A DNA stretch of 64,000 nt from Leptasterias polaris (lineage: Eukaryota > Echinodermata > Asteroidea > Forcipulatida > Asteriidae). The notes under the pieces are model-generated. The model saw only the letters and a program-made list of their open reading frames with translations. It was not told where the DNA came from and did not search any database. A program made the position numbers and the translations under genes. Location: positions 62,001 through 126,000 of the forward strand of contig JAZGTN010000068.1 in assembly GCA_037783415.1 (NCBI GenBank), written 5' to 3'. Shown piece by piece: positions 24,481 through 35,717 of the stretch (its first letter is position 1; each line of letters starts with the position of its first letter).

Positions 24481-27450
24481 TATCTTATCTTCTATATAAT
24501 TAAAATCGGTGCCAAGTTCCACCCCGCGGCGCTGCGAGATCCGACCGTCCGCTTGCGCACGGTGATCTCGCCCCCTCGAGGACGAGGTTGCGCTGGGCTG
24601 CCATCTTTTTTATTGGGTCGCCATCTTTTTTTTCTCACGTGTGATAACTTCTCACGAGTGATTGGTTCGTTATTTCCTCGGTCTTGGGTGTTCGCCGTAA
24701 TTTCCCAGCTCTCTCGACAAGATTGTGTTAATGTTGTTTGTCTTCAGAAGATATTTGTTGCACGTTTTGTGGGTTTAAATGGTATTAAATAATTTATCAA
24801 TAAATATCTACTGCATTTTGTGTCACCAAAAGTCCACGGTTTTAACGACCCGTGAGTCTTTTCAGTGAACAATCAGAAGTAGGGCTGCATAACTAAGGTA
24901 ATTTCTCAAGGATGCACGCAATAAACAATTTGCATGTTGGGATAACTGGTGCCCTCATTTTCCATCGAACAACGCTTTAGAAAGAGAGTGTGTACCACCG
25001 ACGATTTTCTCACGTGTGATTATTTCTCACATTTGATTGGTCCGTTATTACCTCGGTCTTGGGTGTTCGCCACAATTTCCCAGCTCTCTCGAAAAGATTG
25101 TTTTAATGTTGTTTGTCTTCAGAAGATATTTGTTGCAAGTTTTGTGAGTTAAATGGTATTAAATAATTTATCAATTAATATCTACTGCATTTTGTGTCAC
25201 CGAAAGTCCACGGTTTTAACGACCCATGAGTCTTTTCAGTGAACAATCAGAAGTAGCGCTGCATGACTAACGTAATTTCTCAAGGATGCACGCAATAAAC
25301 AATTTGCATGTTGGGATAACTGGTGCCTTATTTTCGATCGAACAACGCTATGTTTCTACTACCCGCGATTGTGTGCAACGGCAGCTGGATACCCGCGTTG
25401 GTCGGCCCTTGCATGTTTCATACCCGTCAGGCATGTTTGTTTGTTTGTTTGTTTTTTGCGCCGGGGTTAGTCTGTAGCGGAGCTTGCGTGAGGGTTTGTG
25501 GGTGTTGATTTTCGGAAAAATTTGGCATATTCAAAACATAAATTGGGGGTTTTGCCAGTCTTAAAATTTGCGTTCGCTATTGCATTTGTGCATTCTGGGA
25601 AGTTTCGCTTGCCGGACACCGCTTACTGGGTTGGCACTGGTGTTCCAATGTCTCCCCGCGCCTATTATACTAATATAGCGAGATGACTGATTTAAAATGC
25701 AGCTCAAGGGGGGGGGGGGGGGGGGGGGGGGTAATCCTAATTTCTACAGATACTGCATATTTTCTGTTAATGATGCTTTGTCTTCTTCCATCTCATTTCA
25801 TTTTATTGGGCAGATGTGACCTCCTATGTCCCCTTTATAAATTTTCCTTATAGGCCCTACTTCTTTCATAAATTGACTGCTTACGTTAGGCCTACTCATT
25901 GACTGAATAACAACATAATATTCACAAAGACAAGCATTGTCGAATATTAGTCGTTACCTGCATTTAGTGGTATGTAGGCCTAAATACAACCAATAATTTC
26001 CGAGCAATAAAGAAATAAAGAAACAAGGCATAAAGAAAGCAAGAAATAACGACACAATGAAAGGGAAAATGGACAAAAATAAAGCCTCCTCCAAACAAGC
26101 ATATCAATCAAGAAATCAAAGAAAGACAGAAAGGAACGAATAAAGGAAAACGAAAACACACAAATCATTTTTTTAAATTTTCGTTTCCTATTTAAATCTT
26201 TAGACGTACGATGAATAAAATTTGAACAACAGGATCTGTCAAGACAAAAACAAGTTTACAAAACTGTCATCAACAAAATGTGCAAAATCACACCCCTGTA
26301 ACACTTAACATTATTATTGTATTATCAACCATTTACAAAATCTAGAAGAACGAAATACGGAAACAAACGCATGCCGAAATAATTAAAAAAACACAGAAAT
26401 AGTGACATAGAAACATCGAAATCAACTGTAACATAGTGACATAAAAACATTACAAAATAAACGTCAATAGATATCAAGAAACATATCAGAGATAAATAAT
26501 AGGCCCCCTGCAACTAAGGAAATAACGAAACTAACACATAAACAAAATAAACAAATAAAAAGACAAACAGACCACTGAGTCAGAAAAACACATAATAGGC
26601 CTAATTACAGAAACAATGAAATAGAATACTGAGAAAATACATAGTTCACCACCGGCAAACACGGATATTCAGAAAGAGAAAATATAGAAACAAAGACACA
26701 TTTAAGAAATAAAGAGATAGAGACACAAAGAAATCCAGAAATAAAGAAAAAAGGAAATCAAGTATTATACATGAATTCAAACATTTGACAAATTTTAGGA
26801 GCACAGAAGCATATATTTCATGGCCTTTGTTGGATATTCAAAAAGTCTTGATATATCCAAAAACCTACATATCATGCCAAGCATGCATCCTTGCATTTGT
26901 ATATCCTTCCCAAATATTAAAACACACCCCAACTTATGCTTCGTAGTCGAGAAAAGGGGGCGAAAAGGGTGAGGGATGGCTACGCTTCGCCTTCGACCGC
27001 ACTCAACACCTTTTGCATGCTCAACATTTTATCATTAGGACATAACTACATTGCGTACAGATTTTAAATATATTTACCAAACCAATTCTGAAAGTTATAA
27101 ACTCTGATATCCTCTCCAATAGACCCTTCCCATGAAATATGCTAATTACATTCACGCATGCGTACAGACCCTGCTGGTTGACAAACGCCATAGAGTTGTG
27201 CACTAAGTAGATGCACAAGCGCGTCTGCGTCACGCCACCATCAGCCCCACACAAAAAGGGGCAATGTTCCATCATTTTGCCAACCAGCAGTGTAAGTGCG
27301 CACGCGTGAAGTGCAATTTAAATATTTCATGGGAAGGGTCTATTACCCCCCCCCCCCCCCCCCCCCCCACCTCATGCACCGTGGTCGCATTTTATGTGCA
27401 AGAATCGCGCCCACCTAGCGGGTGCCGCGCGAAGCGCGGCATCCCGCTAG
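24481..27450 (+). mobile_element. Helitron-like tandem unit 5
   Basis: Last unit of the array. It has two VNTR copies (24598-24632), the doubled 300-bp block, a long poly-G run (25688-25711), a poly-C run (about 27346-27368) and MITE 1. It ends with the hairpin and CTAG at 27450 and is followed by TATATATTGAACGAACATC, which belongs to a copy of the GCGAT arm rather than another unit. Confidence 0.6.
27121..27341. mobile_element. MITE 1, 221 bp, copy in unit 5
   Basis: Third copy of the 221-bp element at the homologous position, with the same inverted termini and AT flanks. A few substitutions separate it from the other two copies. Confidence 0.85.
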
Positions 27451-27852
27451 TATATATTGAACGAACATCAAATATACATTGGTGTAACATCGCACATGTA
27501 CAATGTACATGTATATTAAATTATCGCATATGTATATCACAAAACATCGCATACAAATGATCGCATATCATATATATTAAACAATTATCAAATATATATA
27601 ACAAATTTTCGCATATATTAAACAATTATCGCATGATCGCATTTAATATATATTAAAAAATTATCAAATATATATAAAAAATTATCGCATATATTAAAAA
27701 ATTATCACATATATATTGCAAATTATCGCACATATATTACAAATTATTGCATATATATTACATATATTGCATACATAAAACGAATATCGCACATGTGTGA
27801 CAATCATCGCATATATATGACAAACATCGCACATACATTGCAACGTTTGACA
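27451..27852. mobile_element. Second copy of the GCGAT right arm (partial)
   Basis: Matches 11483-11902 in the same orientation, from GAACGAACATCAAATATAC to GACACGCCATA, with a few indels. The rest of the element (inner arm part, core, left arm) is missing; in its place stands the end of the Helitron-like array. Confidence 0.8.
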
Positions 27853-28240
27853 CGCCATACTTAGTCATGCAGCGCTACTTCTGATTGTTCACTGAAAAGA
27901 CTCATGGGTCGTTAAAACCGTGGACTTTTGGTGACACAAAATGCAGTAGATATTTATTGATAAATTATTTAATACCATTTAAACCCACAAAACGTGCAAC
28001 AAATATCTTCTGAAGACAAACAACATTAAAACGATCTTTTCGAGAGAGCTGGCGAACACACAAGACCGAGGAAATAACGGACCAATCACACGTGAGAAAT
28101 CATCACAGTTGAGAAAAGAAAAAAAATGAAGATGGCGACCCAATACCCAAGATGGCAGCCCAAGGGGGTGAGGTCACCGAACGAAAGCGGACGGTCGGAT
28201 CTCGCAGCGGGGAGGAAGTTGACACCGATTTTAATTAACC
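27853..28240 (-). mobile_element. Inverted 5' fragment of the Helitron-like unit
   Basis: Reverse complement of the first 390 bp or so of a unit. Reading the minus strand from 28240, it runs TTAATTAAAATCGGTG, the CCGCTGCGAGATCCGACCG segment, the CGCCATCTTC VNTR region, the CTTCAGAAGATATTTGTTGC block, and stops at GCATGACTAAG where the GCGAT arm begins. Host sequence lies to its right. Confidence 0.75.
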
Positions 28241-28429
28241 ACTGGTTCTCACACATGGTCATTGGTGTCACTGCAAACCTGACCCGATTGTACTCCCACC
28301 TTGCAAATTTTTAAATCCTTCTTATCCTTCTTATCTGAATTGTGTGATGGTCTGCTACTAAACTTAAAACCATGTCCAATGTACAGAGGGCGCTGTTCAA
28401 TATTATGTTTGTGTTGGTCTTTTATATTT

Positions 28430-28645
28430 GAGTTTTGCTCTTATATATATGTATGGTTTTGCTTGTGTATATGTATATGGGTTTGCTCTTATATACTCAT
28501 GGGTTTGCTCATATATATGCGGGTTTGCTCTTGTGGGTTTGCTCTTATATATTTATGGGTTTGCTCATATATATATGGGTTTGCTCATATATATGTGGGT
28601 TTGCTCTTATATAAATGTGTTTGCTCCTATATATTTGTAACTGCT
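28430..28645. repeat. Minisatellite, GGGTTTGCTC(A/T)TATATAT units
   Basis: Degenerate tandem copies of a 20-25 bp motif (GGGTTTGCTCATATATAT and variants). Open frames across it give repetitive Tyr/Cys/Gly-rich peptides with no family resemblance. The flanking 28241-28430 shows nothing recognisable. Confidence 0.8.
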
Positions 28646-28689
28646 CATTTAGTCATAAACGGCCCCTCATAGCGTTCTGTGGGGTGGGG

Positions 28690-28935
28690 TGAAAAATCAA
28701 GCCTCCATGTGCCTAAAACAGAGAAATAGACACACTTTTATAGGAAATCAGATCTTCTTAATTTACTGGAAATTTTCTGTAACATCAATGGTGGGGGTCC
28801 AGGGGTGAAGCCCCGGTGGGGGTCCAGCGGGGCGAAGCCCCTGGAAGCTCTGAGCTTTTGGCATTTTGAGGGGTTAAAAACCAAGCCTCTGTGTGCCTGA
28901 AACCAGAAATAGACACACTTTTTAAGCACTTCTGA
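28690..28935. repeat. Imperfect direct repeat, about 185-bp period
   Basis: A segment of about 47 bp containing GTGCCTAAAACAGAGAAATA (28691-28738) recurs in diverged form (GTGTGCCTGAAACCAGAAATA) at 28877-28922. Between them are two copies of a GGTGGGGGTCCAG(C/G)GG motif with GAAGCCCC. It looks like a fragment of a dispersed repeat. From 28936 to 29502 nothing else can be supported. Confidence 0.5.
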
Positions 28936-29502
28936 TCCATACCAATCTTCTAATTTTACTCAAAGAAAATGTTAATCCCACAAATCTCGCGTTTGGATCT
29001 GGTCGCTGCAATATCTGGTTTCATGCATATTCATTCAAAAAATATAGTTCAAGCTTAGTGTAGTCTTTACACTTGAATGCCAGAACGACATGAAATATAT
29101 TTTATCCAGGAAAAATTGGCACGTCAGGTTTCGAACGCTTATGGTGCAAATCTAAGCAATTACAAGTGATGACATATCATGAAAGATTCATTGGCAGAAA
29201 GAAACAAATTTGATAGGCATAGGATGAAAAAGAAATCCATCCTGCCGCTGGGGGAAAAGACACCACACACACACGTGTGGCTAAGTTTTAAGCAGGCAGA
29301 TAGCATTATACATAAGCTGTAGTTTTTAAACAAAAATCTAAAAAACAAACAAAAAACACACATTTCAAGAACGATCGTTGACCAACTTCAAAAAGAAAAA
29401 ATTTCAGAACCACAAAAACTGACTGTAATGGTTACGCACTGAAGGCAGGTATGACCCAAAATATAAACAGTTTTGGATGTTCCTTTATCTTTTGGAATAC
29501 AG

Positions 29503-32500
29503 TATGCTGGTGAGTTTCACAAAATGGCTTTTGACGAGAAGAAATCGGTTCATTTTCCTCCTCCTAATGAAGAACCGGTCAATCCCAGGAAGAGACCCTA
29601 CAAATTTGAGTACAGTCAAGAATACGACATCTGTTTTCAGAAAACTTCGAACCTAAGCAAGACACCGTGGGATAAATGCAAGATGAGCTTTGTTCCCCCA
29701 AATGTTAAGTTAGTGTCACCGTCATTGGATAATATAACAATCGGGGATGATGTCCATTATCGAATTGAATCGAATAGACTGGAAAACCCAAGTGTCGAAT
29801 GTGTTTCTGGTGGTAACTTGTGGTACGCTGTCTTGACGTCTGTGCAGAATCCGAAGGCAAGTTGCGCAGGGTCTGTAACTGATCATTGCAATGGCACATA
29901 CGATGTGCATGTAACCGCAGCTTGGGCGGGAAATGTCATATTTGAACTGACTCTCGTCCACACTGGCGAGGCTATTAACCATTTAAGAAATATTGTTTGG
30001 CCCGCCAATGATAGACTCGCTTTCTCTGGATACTATAAGACAAACAAACAGAACGACGTTAAGAAAATGCCGTTTGGTCTTTGCTACTTGAGACGTCAAG
30101 GCAACTGGTCGGGGTATTGTGAGTATCCAAACAGCAAGGCGATGGGTATCACAACTTTAATATGTGAGAAGGTCGATGGTGTACCGTGTGATACTCTCTA
30201 TTCCTTGCGGTCACACTCTCCGACGATTGCACGTACCGTCATGAAACTGACCAAAAACGTGAACTACCTTTTCACCAGGTATGTAAAGCGATTCAAAGGT
30301 AAAAATATGGTTTGTTTTTTTGTCGACGTAATGCTGATTTACAGGCACAATTATCAAGAAAGATACAATAAAAGTCACCCGAGAATGTTTCAGTCGAATA
30401 CAGTGCTTACTAAGAAAAATAGTGAGAAAACAGCAAAAAGCTGCCAGACGGTATTTTTATCAAGAATCAAATTCAATGTTTTTTTAGCTGTTTTACCCCC
30501 AAATTAAGACTCTTCTTTTGCTAATATAATAGCTTCCCGTATTTCAATGGGTATCAAAAATCGTTCTTTTCTTATTTTTGTTTGTGGCTCACGAGGATTT
30601 TTGTGCGTATAGTGTATGGACTAAGAACGCCATCACTCAGCGCCCTCTCTCTAACAACGTGTACTAAATCTTCATCAAGATATATTAAATTTTTGAATTT
30701 TTGTTCCAAAGCATTTCATGGGGACAACTCTTGTTCCATATTGTAGCTTATAAAACACTTTGTATGAAAAACCTTATGTTTTCGTCATCGTGACGTCATT
30801 AATAGGTGTCAGATTACATTAATCCAAGATTTATTATATTTATTAAGAAAAAATTGATATATTCTTGTAGATTACAGCTCATGTGATTTTTTTTGATCCC
30901 ATTTTTATCTTTACTTCCGGTACAAACATGAAGATCTGAAATAAAGAAAATTATATCTCCCGAACCACATCTCAAAAATTATTATTCTTTGGACCGTCCT
31001 GTAACATTGTGATACATTTGACATTTTATTCAAACACTCCTATTTTGACCTTTCATTCCGGTCCAAACAGGAAGTTCAAATAAAGCAAATCACATTTCAT
31101 GAACCACATGCAGTAGTAAAGTCATAACCTTTGTGCCGTCTTCAACCTTATGACACCTTTGACATGTTATTGATTACAAAAATGATCCCAATTTGACCTT
31201 TCCTTCCGGTCCAAACAGAAAGTTCAAATAAAAAAAATAAAAAAAGTTCTGAACCACAAAGTAATAATGTTTGTGCCATCTTGTAGCTTATGACACATTT
31301 ACTACTTTATTCACAATCATGACCCCAGTTTGTCCTTTCCTTCTGGCCCAAACAGGAAGTTCAAATAAATATAAAAAAACATTTCCTGTACCACATGTCG
31401 TAAAGTCACAATTCTTTGCGCCATCTTGTAACTCATGACACAATTACATTTTTTTCTAAAGTGACTCCATTTGACCATTTACTCTGGTCCAAACAGAAAG
31501 TTCAAAACAAAATAATACAAATCCTGAACCACATGTTGTGGAGTCATAATCTTTGTGCCATCTTAGTGTATGGCACATTTAATATTTTATTCAAACATGT
31601 GACCCCAATATTCCTAAAACAGGTGGGGAGGGTACGAATTTGGGTCAAATAGCACATGGTTCATTGAAGTTGAAAGTTAGGGTCAGATTCAGGGTCGGGT
31701 TTAAAATCAGTTTTATAGTCAGCATCAGAATGAAGATAAGGTTTAGGGTTTACCACACTCGTTTAGGCCATTCTATTTCATTTATACAAAATGTCCACAA
31801 TTTTTCAGTTGAATTTCTGCTAATTGATTAAATTGAATGGTTGACCAAGCCTCTCGCTGAATGAAACTGAATGATCCAGGTGTTAAATTAATGAGTTTTT
31901 GTTGAAATTGACCAGGAATACCATAAATAGGCCTATTTTATTTTTATTTTATAGCCCGAACTACTGGAACTCAATATGGATACCTGACGCTAAGTTTACC
32001 ATTAAAGGTGAGTATTTAGGGTCTTAAGTGCGTTTAGTAAACACGTTATTCAAGGAATCCCTTTTATGACTTAAAGTGATGACATTGTGCTCATATAAAG
32101 TTGGTAATTTGTCTTTTACAGACTACATGTATTACGGTATTTTTGTTTTGTTTTAATAAAAACATAATACGAACTATAATAAAACGTGCGCTTTCAAACA
32201 CAAGATCATACCAAAAGGCTATACAGAAAGTAACGCCTAATATGCATGACCATTAATTGCTTAAAACATCAACAAACTTTCTCAATTTTAGTTTGACAAG
32301 AAATGTTTCGAGAGTGTGAATGTGTCCAAAGTCTTCAGAAAGATTGTTCTACATGACTGGTGCAATAATAGAGAAGGCACGATTGCCATAGTGGGAATAC
32401 GAGTCGGTCCGGCAGCAAAAAACAGGCAGGATAGTGACAGTATACCTTTTATTTCGTTCTTTTTGTGTTAGGCCTGTTTTAATCTGCTTTCTTAGTCTGC

Positions 32501-33364
32501 TCCTTGGGTGATGTTTAAAGATGCTCCTGTCAACATACGCGATTTACCAGTGATGGACATTTACCATTTCATTCCTTCATAATTTCAGGAGGAAACCAAA
32601 TATTCTCAGATGAACTTCCACAATGCCACCCCGATCAACCCATTCCAGCATTTCAAGGTTACTGGTATGAGGGTATTTGGCACTCTACGATATGCGCCGT
32701 GAACATCAAGTGGATCGAAGCGCCACAAATCAGGAGATGTGTTCAAAACAAGAACATAGTTCTACTGGGGGATTCCACCACTCGAGCATGGACCGGCGTC
32801 ATTCATGACTTGATTAATGAGAGCCGAAAGCATCAGGCAGACGATGTTCCTTGCTGCTACTTTCACAGGGTTTACGAATCCCTGAACGCTTCTATGGTTT
32901 ATAGTATACACCCTCTTGTTCTAGCCAGATTCACCGTCAATCTGAAACACGTCCAATTCGAAGTAGACGTCCTGGACGGTCTCAGAGACCCGGCATGTAG
33001 CTACATCGTCGTAGTCAGTCCTTGGGCACATTTCCCACAGTGGACCTGGGAGAGCTACGTTGAGAGAACCAGACTTTTAAGAGAAGCTATGATTCGTCTA
33101 CGACGTCGGTGTCCAGACGTACCCATTGTTGTTAAGGGGCCCCACCCTCGGGAGCATAGAACCTTCGAGTCTGTGATCTATTCAAGTGATTACCTGTTAC
33201 GGCAGATAGGATTGATAAACCAGGAAACATTCGGTGGAATCGGGGTGTGGTTCTTGCCAGTTTGGGATATGAATATGGCATATCCCCATAAGAATCTTGT
33301 TCACATGCCACCACCTGTTGTCCGTGAAGAACTCAAAATGTTTTTCAGCTTCGTTTGTGCATAA
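29503..33364 (+). CDS. NXPE family protein (neurexophilin-like plus PC-esterase domains), 5' end incomplete
   Basis: Three exons: 29503-30278, 31955-32007 and 32589-33364, joined in phase with GT-AG introns. Together they give 534 codons and a TAA stop. The first visible exon is preceded by a likely acceptor (CCTTTATCTTTTGGAATACAG). An in-frame ATG at 29473 exists but gives no signal peptide, so one or more upstream exons probably encode the N-terminal signal or anchor. The N-terminal part has cysteines and N-glycosylation sites (NLSKT, NGTYD, NWSGY) and fits the neurexophilin-like region. The C-terminal part carries the SGNH/PC-esterase nucleophile motif GDST (about residues 337-340) and a late Asp-x11-His pair (about D503, H515). 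NXPE proteins are secretory-pathway proteins of about 550 residues, and some members act on glycans. The substrate here cannot be read from sequence. Which NXPE paralogue is undecided. A variant poly-A signal ATTAAA lies at 33412-33417. Confidence 0.85.
30900..31615. repeat. Degenerate tandem repeat, about 141-bp period, in NXPE intron
   Basis: A core like TTCCGGTCCAAACAGGAAGT recurs in diverged form near 30918, 31059, 31208, 31345 and 31486 (spacings 141, 149, 137, 141). Each copy also has a GAACCACAT segment, a TTTGTGCC(A/G)TCTT segment and a TATGACAC(A/C)TTT segment. About five copies, strongly diverged, and no coding content. Confidence 0.8.
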
Positions 33365-35306
33365 CGCATAACACAAGTTCTTATTCTATAGGGCCTATCA
33401 ATAACGTATTCATTAAAATTATAACTTATGTAAATGCTTTCTGTTTGTTGTTATTATCACTACTGTGGTGTATTTACGTGGGGAATTACTTTAGTGTCAG
33501 AGTAGCCTAGCACACAATAGCTGCCATCTTGAAAAAGTGGTTTATTCACATGACCTTTAACCTGTATACATACATGGACTGTGCACTATATATATATTCA
33601 TGAGCTGTGTAACCTGTATACATACATGGACTGTGCACTATATATATATTCATGAGCTGTTCATAAAGTAGTGCCACAGTGATACATTACAACTACTATT
33701 AATAATATTTCTGGTCATGAAAGTGAGGGATCCCCCGAAAGCGTCTATAGCACTGTGAAACGAATGCATGAAGATGTACATTTCAGACGTGTGAGGCAAA
33801 CCCAATAAGGAAATACCTATCGCATTTTGTTGGGCTCTTATGTTACAAGCAAATGCAATCCCATAAATTGTAAGTTTTTAAAACACTTTCTAATATTTAT
33901 ACATTTACATATATACAGCTTTCGAGCCAAACCGGACCTTCGTCAGAGGCATAAACAAGTACAAACAAAAACGTTCTTAAATTACAAACAATTTGGTGGC
34001 TAAGAACCAATCAGAGTAAAGTAGTGAGGACAAAAGGATGGTCAATGGGAGAAAATGAAAAGGTGGATTACTGGACCATAAAAGGTGGTAATTGCATCCT
34101 GCGGGAAAGATGAAAGAACAGGTCTAGGGAGCTATTTATTTATTATTATTATTATTGTTTTTATAAAAAAAAATTATTTGTTGATTTATTTTATATATAT
34201 CCTCCCCTGTCCGGTTTTCGATGTAGTATGCCTTTTTCTTTGAATTGAAAAAAAATAAAAATATTCCATAATCAACTGATGCCCTAATTACCTTCCTTTG
34301 TTTATAAGAAATATGCAAACATATATTAAAACGTGATGGACATTGAAACTTTCACACCACGCACCGATCTTCGATGACTTCAATAGCGTCCCATTTGTTT
34401 TGAGTTTGACCTGTTTTCGATGCAAACAAGAAAGTATGGTGTCCGGGTGAAGCCATACGTGGAAGAAACATCTGCAGTGACTATTAGTGTTCTGTGAGAC
34501 TTAGTGTATGACTCTATAGCCAGCAGTTTTCTTCATTTTATTCAACATGTTTTTTATTTAGTTTTAAAAATAACCATGTATTTTTCAAAACTTAAAAAAA
34601 AAAATTTAAAAAAATTATGTAAATAATTCTTGGCTTTCAAATCTTAACATTTATAATAAAGCATATAAATAAACAGTGATAATCGAATCACAAAGCTGAT
34701 GTTTAAATTTAAATATTAATAACAAAAATGATAGAGTGTTACAAGAGTGTTACAAAAAAAAATTATCCAGACTATTAGAAAATGATATAAGGCACATGGC
34801 TTCTTTAAGCCTCTGTATTTTATTCCCCAGAATGCTCAGCAGAATGTTCAGTCACATGATTTGATCATCGTGAATTGTGAATTGAAAAAGTGTTTGATGA
34901 AACTTTTTCGGTGGGAATTTTTTTTTGTATGGCCCCGACAGTATGACATATTTTTGTACCTTGCAGAAATGCCTAAAATACCACAACTTTTTGCATTTAC
35001 AAGTGCAACTAACCAGTGGAGCCTTACATGTTTCTAAGTTTTGGTCAAATGAGAGGAGACTCTTTGCTTGGCAAGTCAAACCACAAAAATTGTATCTAGG
35101 GACTGTTCAACATCGCGCGCAGAGAGGTCAAATGTTTGCCTCGATTTCAGGGACCCCCTGAATACAGGGCGTCCTACGATATGTATAGTTACATGTTTCT
35201 GTTTTTATATATTAATATTATTGTAAAAGTTTAACTTCAAAAATATAGTTTAACTTCAAACGCGGTTTTCTCCAATATGAAAGTTTGGCTGGAGTGACTC
35301 AATAAA
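33365..35306. other. Intergenic sequence between the NXPE gene and the LTR element
   Basis: No supported gene. Contents: a perfect 52-bp tandem duplication at 33561-33660, a short (TTA)n run near 34136-34154, and AT-rich low-complexity sequence (34200-34760). The segment GCTTTCGAGCCAAACCGGA near 33920 may be a dispersed-repeat fragment. Short open frames at 34925-35161 have no family resemblance. Confidence 0.6.
33561..33660. repeat. Tandem duplication, 52-bp unit, two copies
   Basis: The unit starts CCTGTATACATACATGGACT and contains TATATATATTCATGAGCTGT. Copies begin at 33561 and 33613 and are identical over the duplicated length, which implies a recent event. Confidence 0.9.
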
Positions 35307-35310
35307 GTTG

Positions 35311-35660
35311 TGTAACGGACATTGCAACCGCCGGACAAACCGCCGGCGTGAGAACGCTCTCTCTCCAGAGATTGGACCGGAAGTATGGACTATAAATAGA
35401 CAGTTGTGTTCGCGCCAGCGGGAAAACGTTGGCCAGGAGCCAAGATAACTGACTCTGTGCATTGTGCATGTGTTGTGCATGGTGATAAGTTGTGTTAGAC
35501 AGACTAGATGTTGAGTTCAGTGAGTGAGCATGAACAAGTTGTCGTTCTTGGAAGATAAATAAATTGGTGTGTTTCACATTTAACCGAATTTGAGTTTCCG
35601 TTTGTTTTCTGTCTGCGTTTGGCTGCAGAGCAAACAAGGACCCGTTGGCAGTACGTTACA
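35311..35660 (+). repeat. 5' LTR
   Basis: 350 bp with a TATA box (CTATAAATAG, about 35390) and a poly-A signal (AATAAA within GATAAATAAATT, near 35556). This is the usual order for an LTR promoter and RNA end. The inverted terminal heptamers TGTAACG and CGTTACA mark the ends. Confidence 0.93.
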
Positions 35661-35717
35661 ATGGTGGCAGCTGGTGGGATATTTTTGACTCAATTAAATG
35701 TTGAACACGACTGAAAT

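Noticed and set aside
12380..25690. Many 60-130 codon frames in the Helitron-like units
   Set aside because: They are repeated with the units, cross poly-G, poly-C or (CTT)n runs, and lack any family motif.
14064..27275. 84-codon minus-strand frame in three places
   Set aside because: It spans MITE 1 and its flank; its conservation follows from the recent spread of the unit.
28301..28672. Tyr/Cys-rich 123-codon frame
   Set aside because: Translation of a minisatellite.
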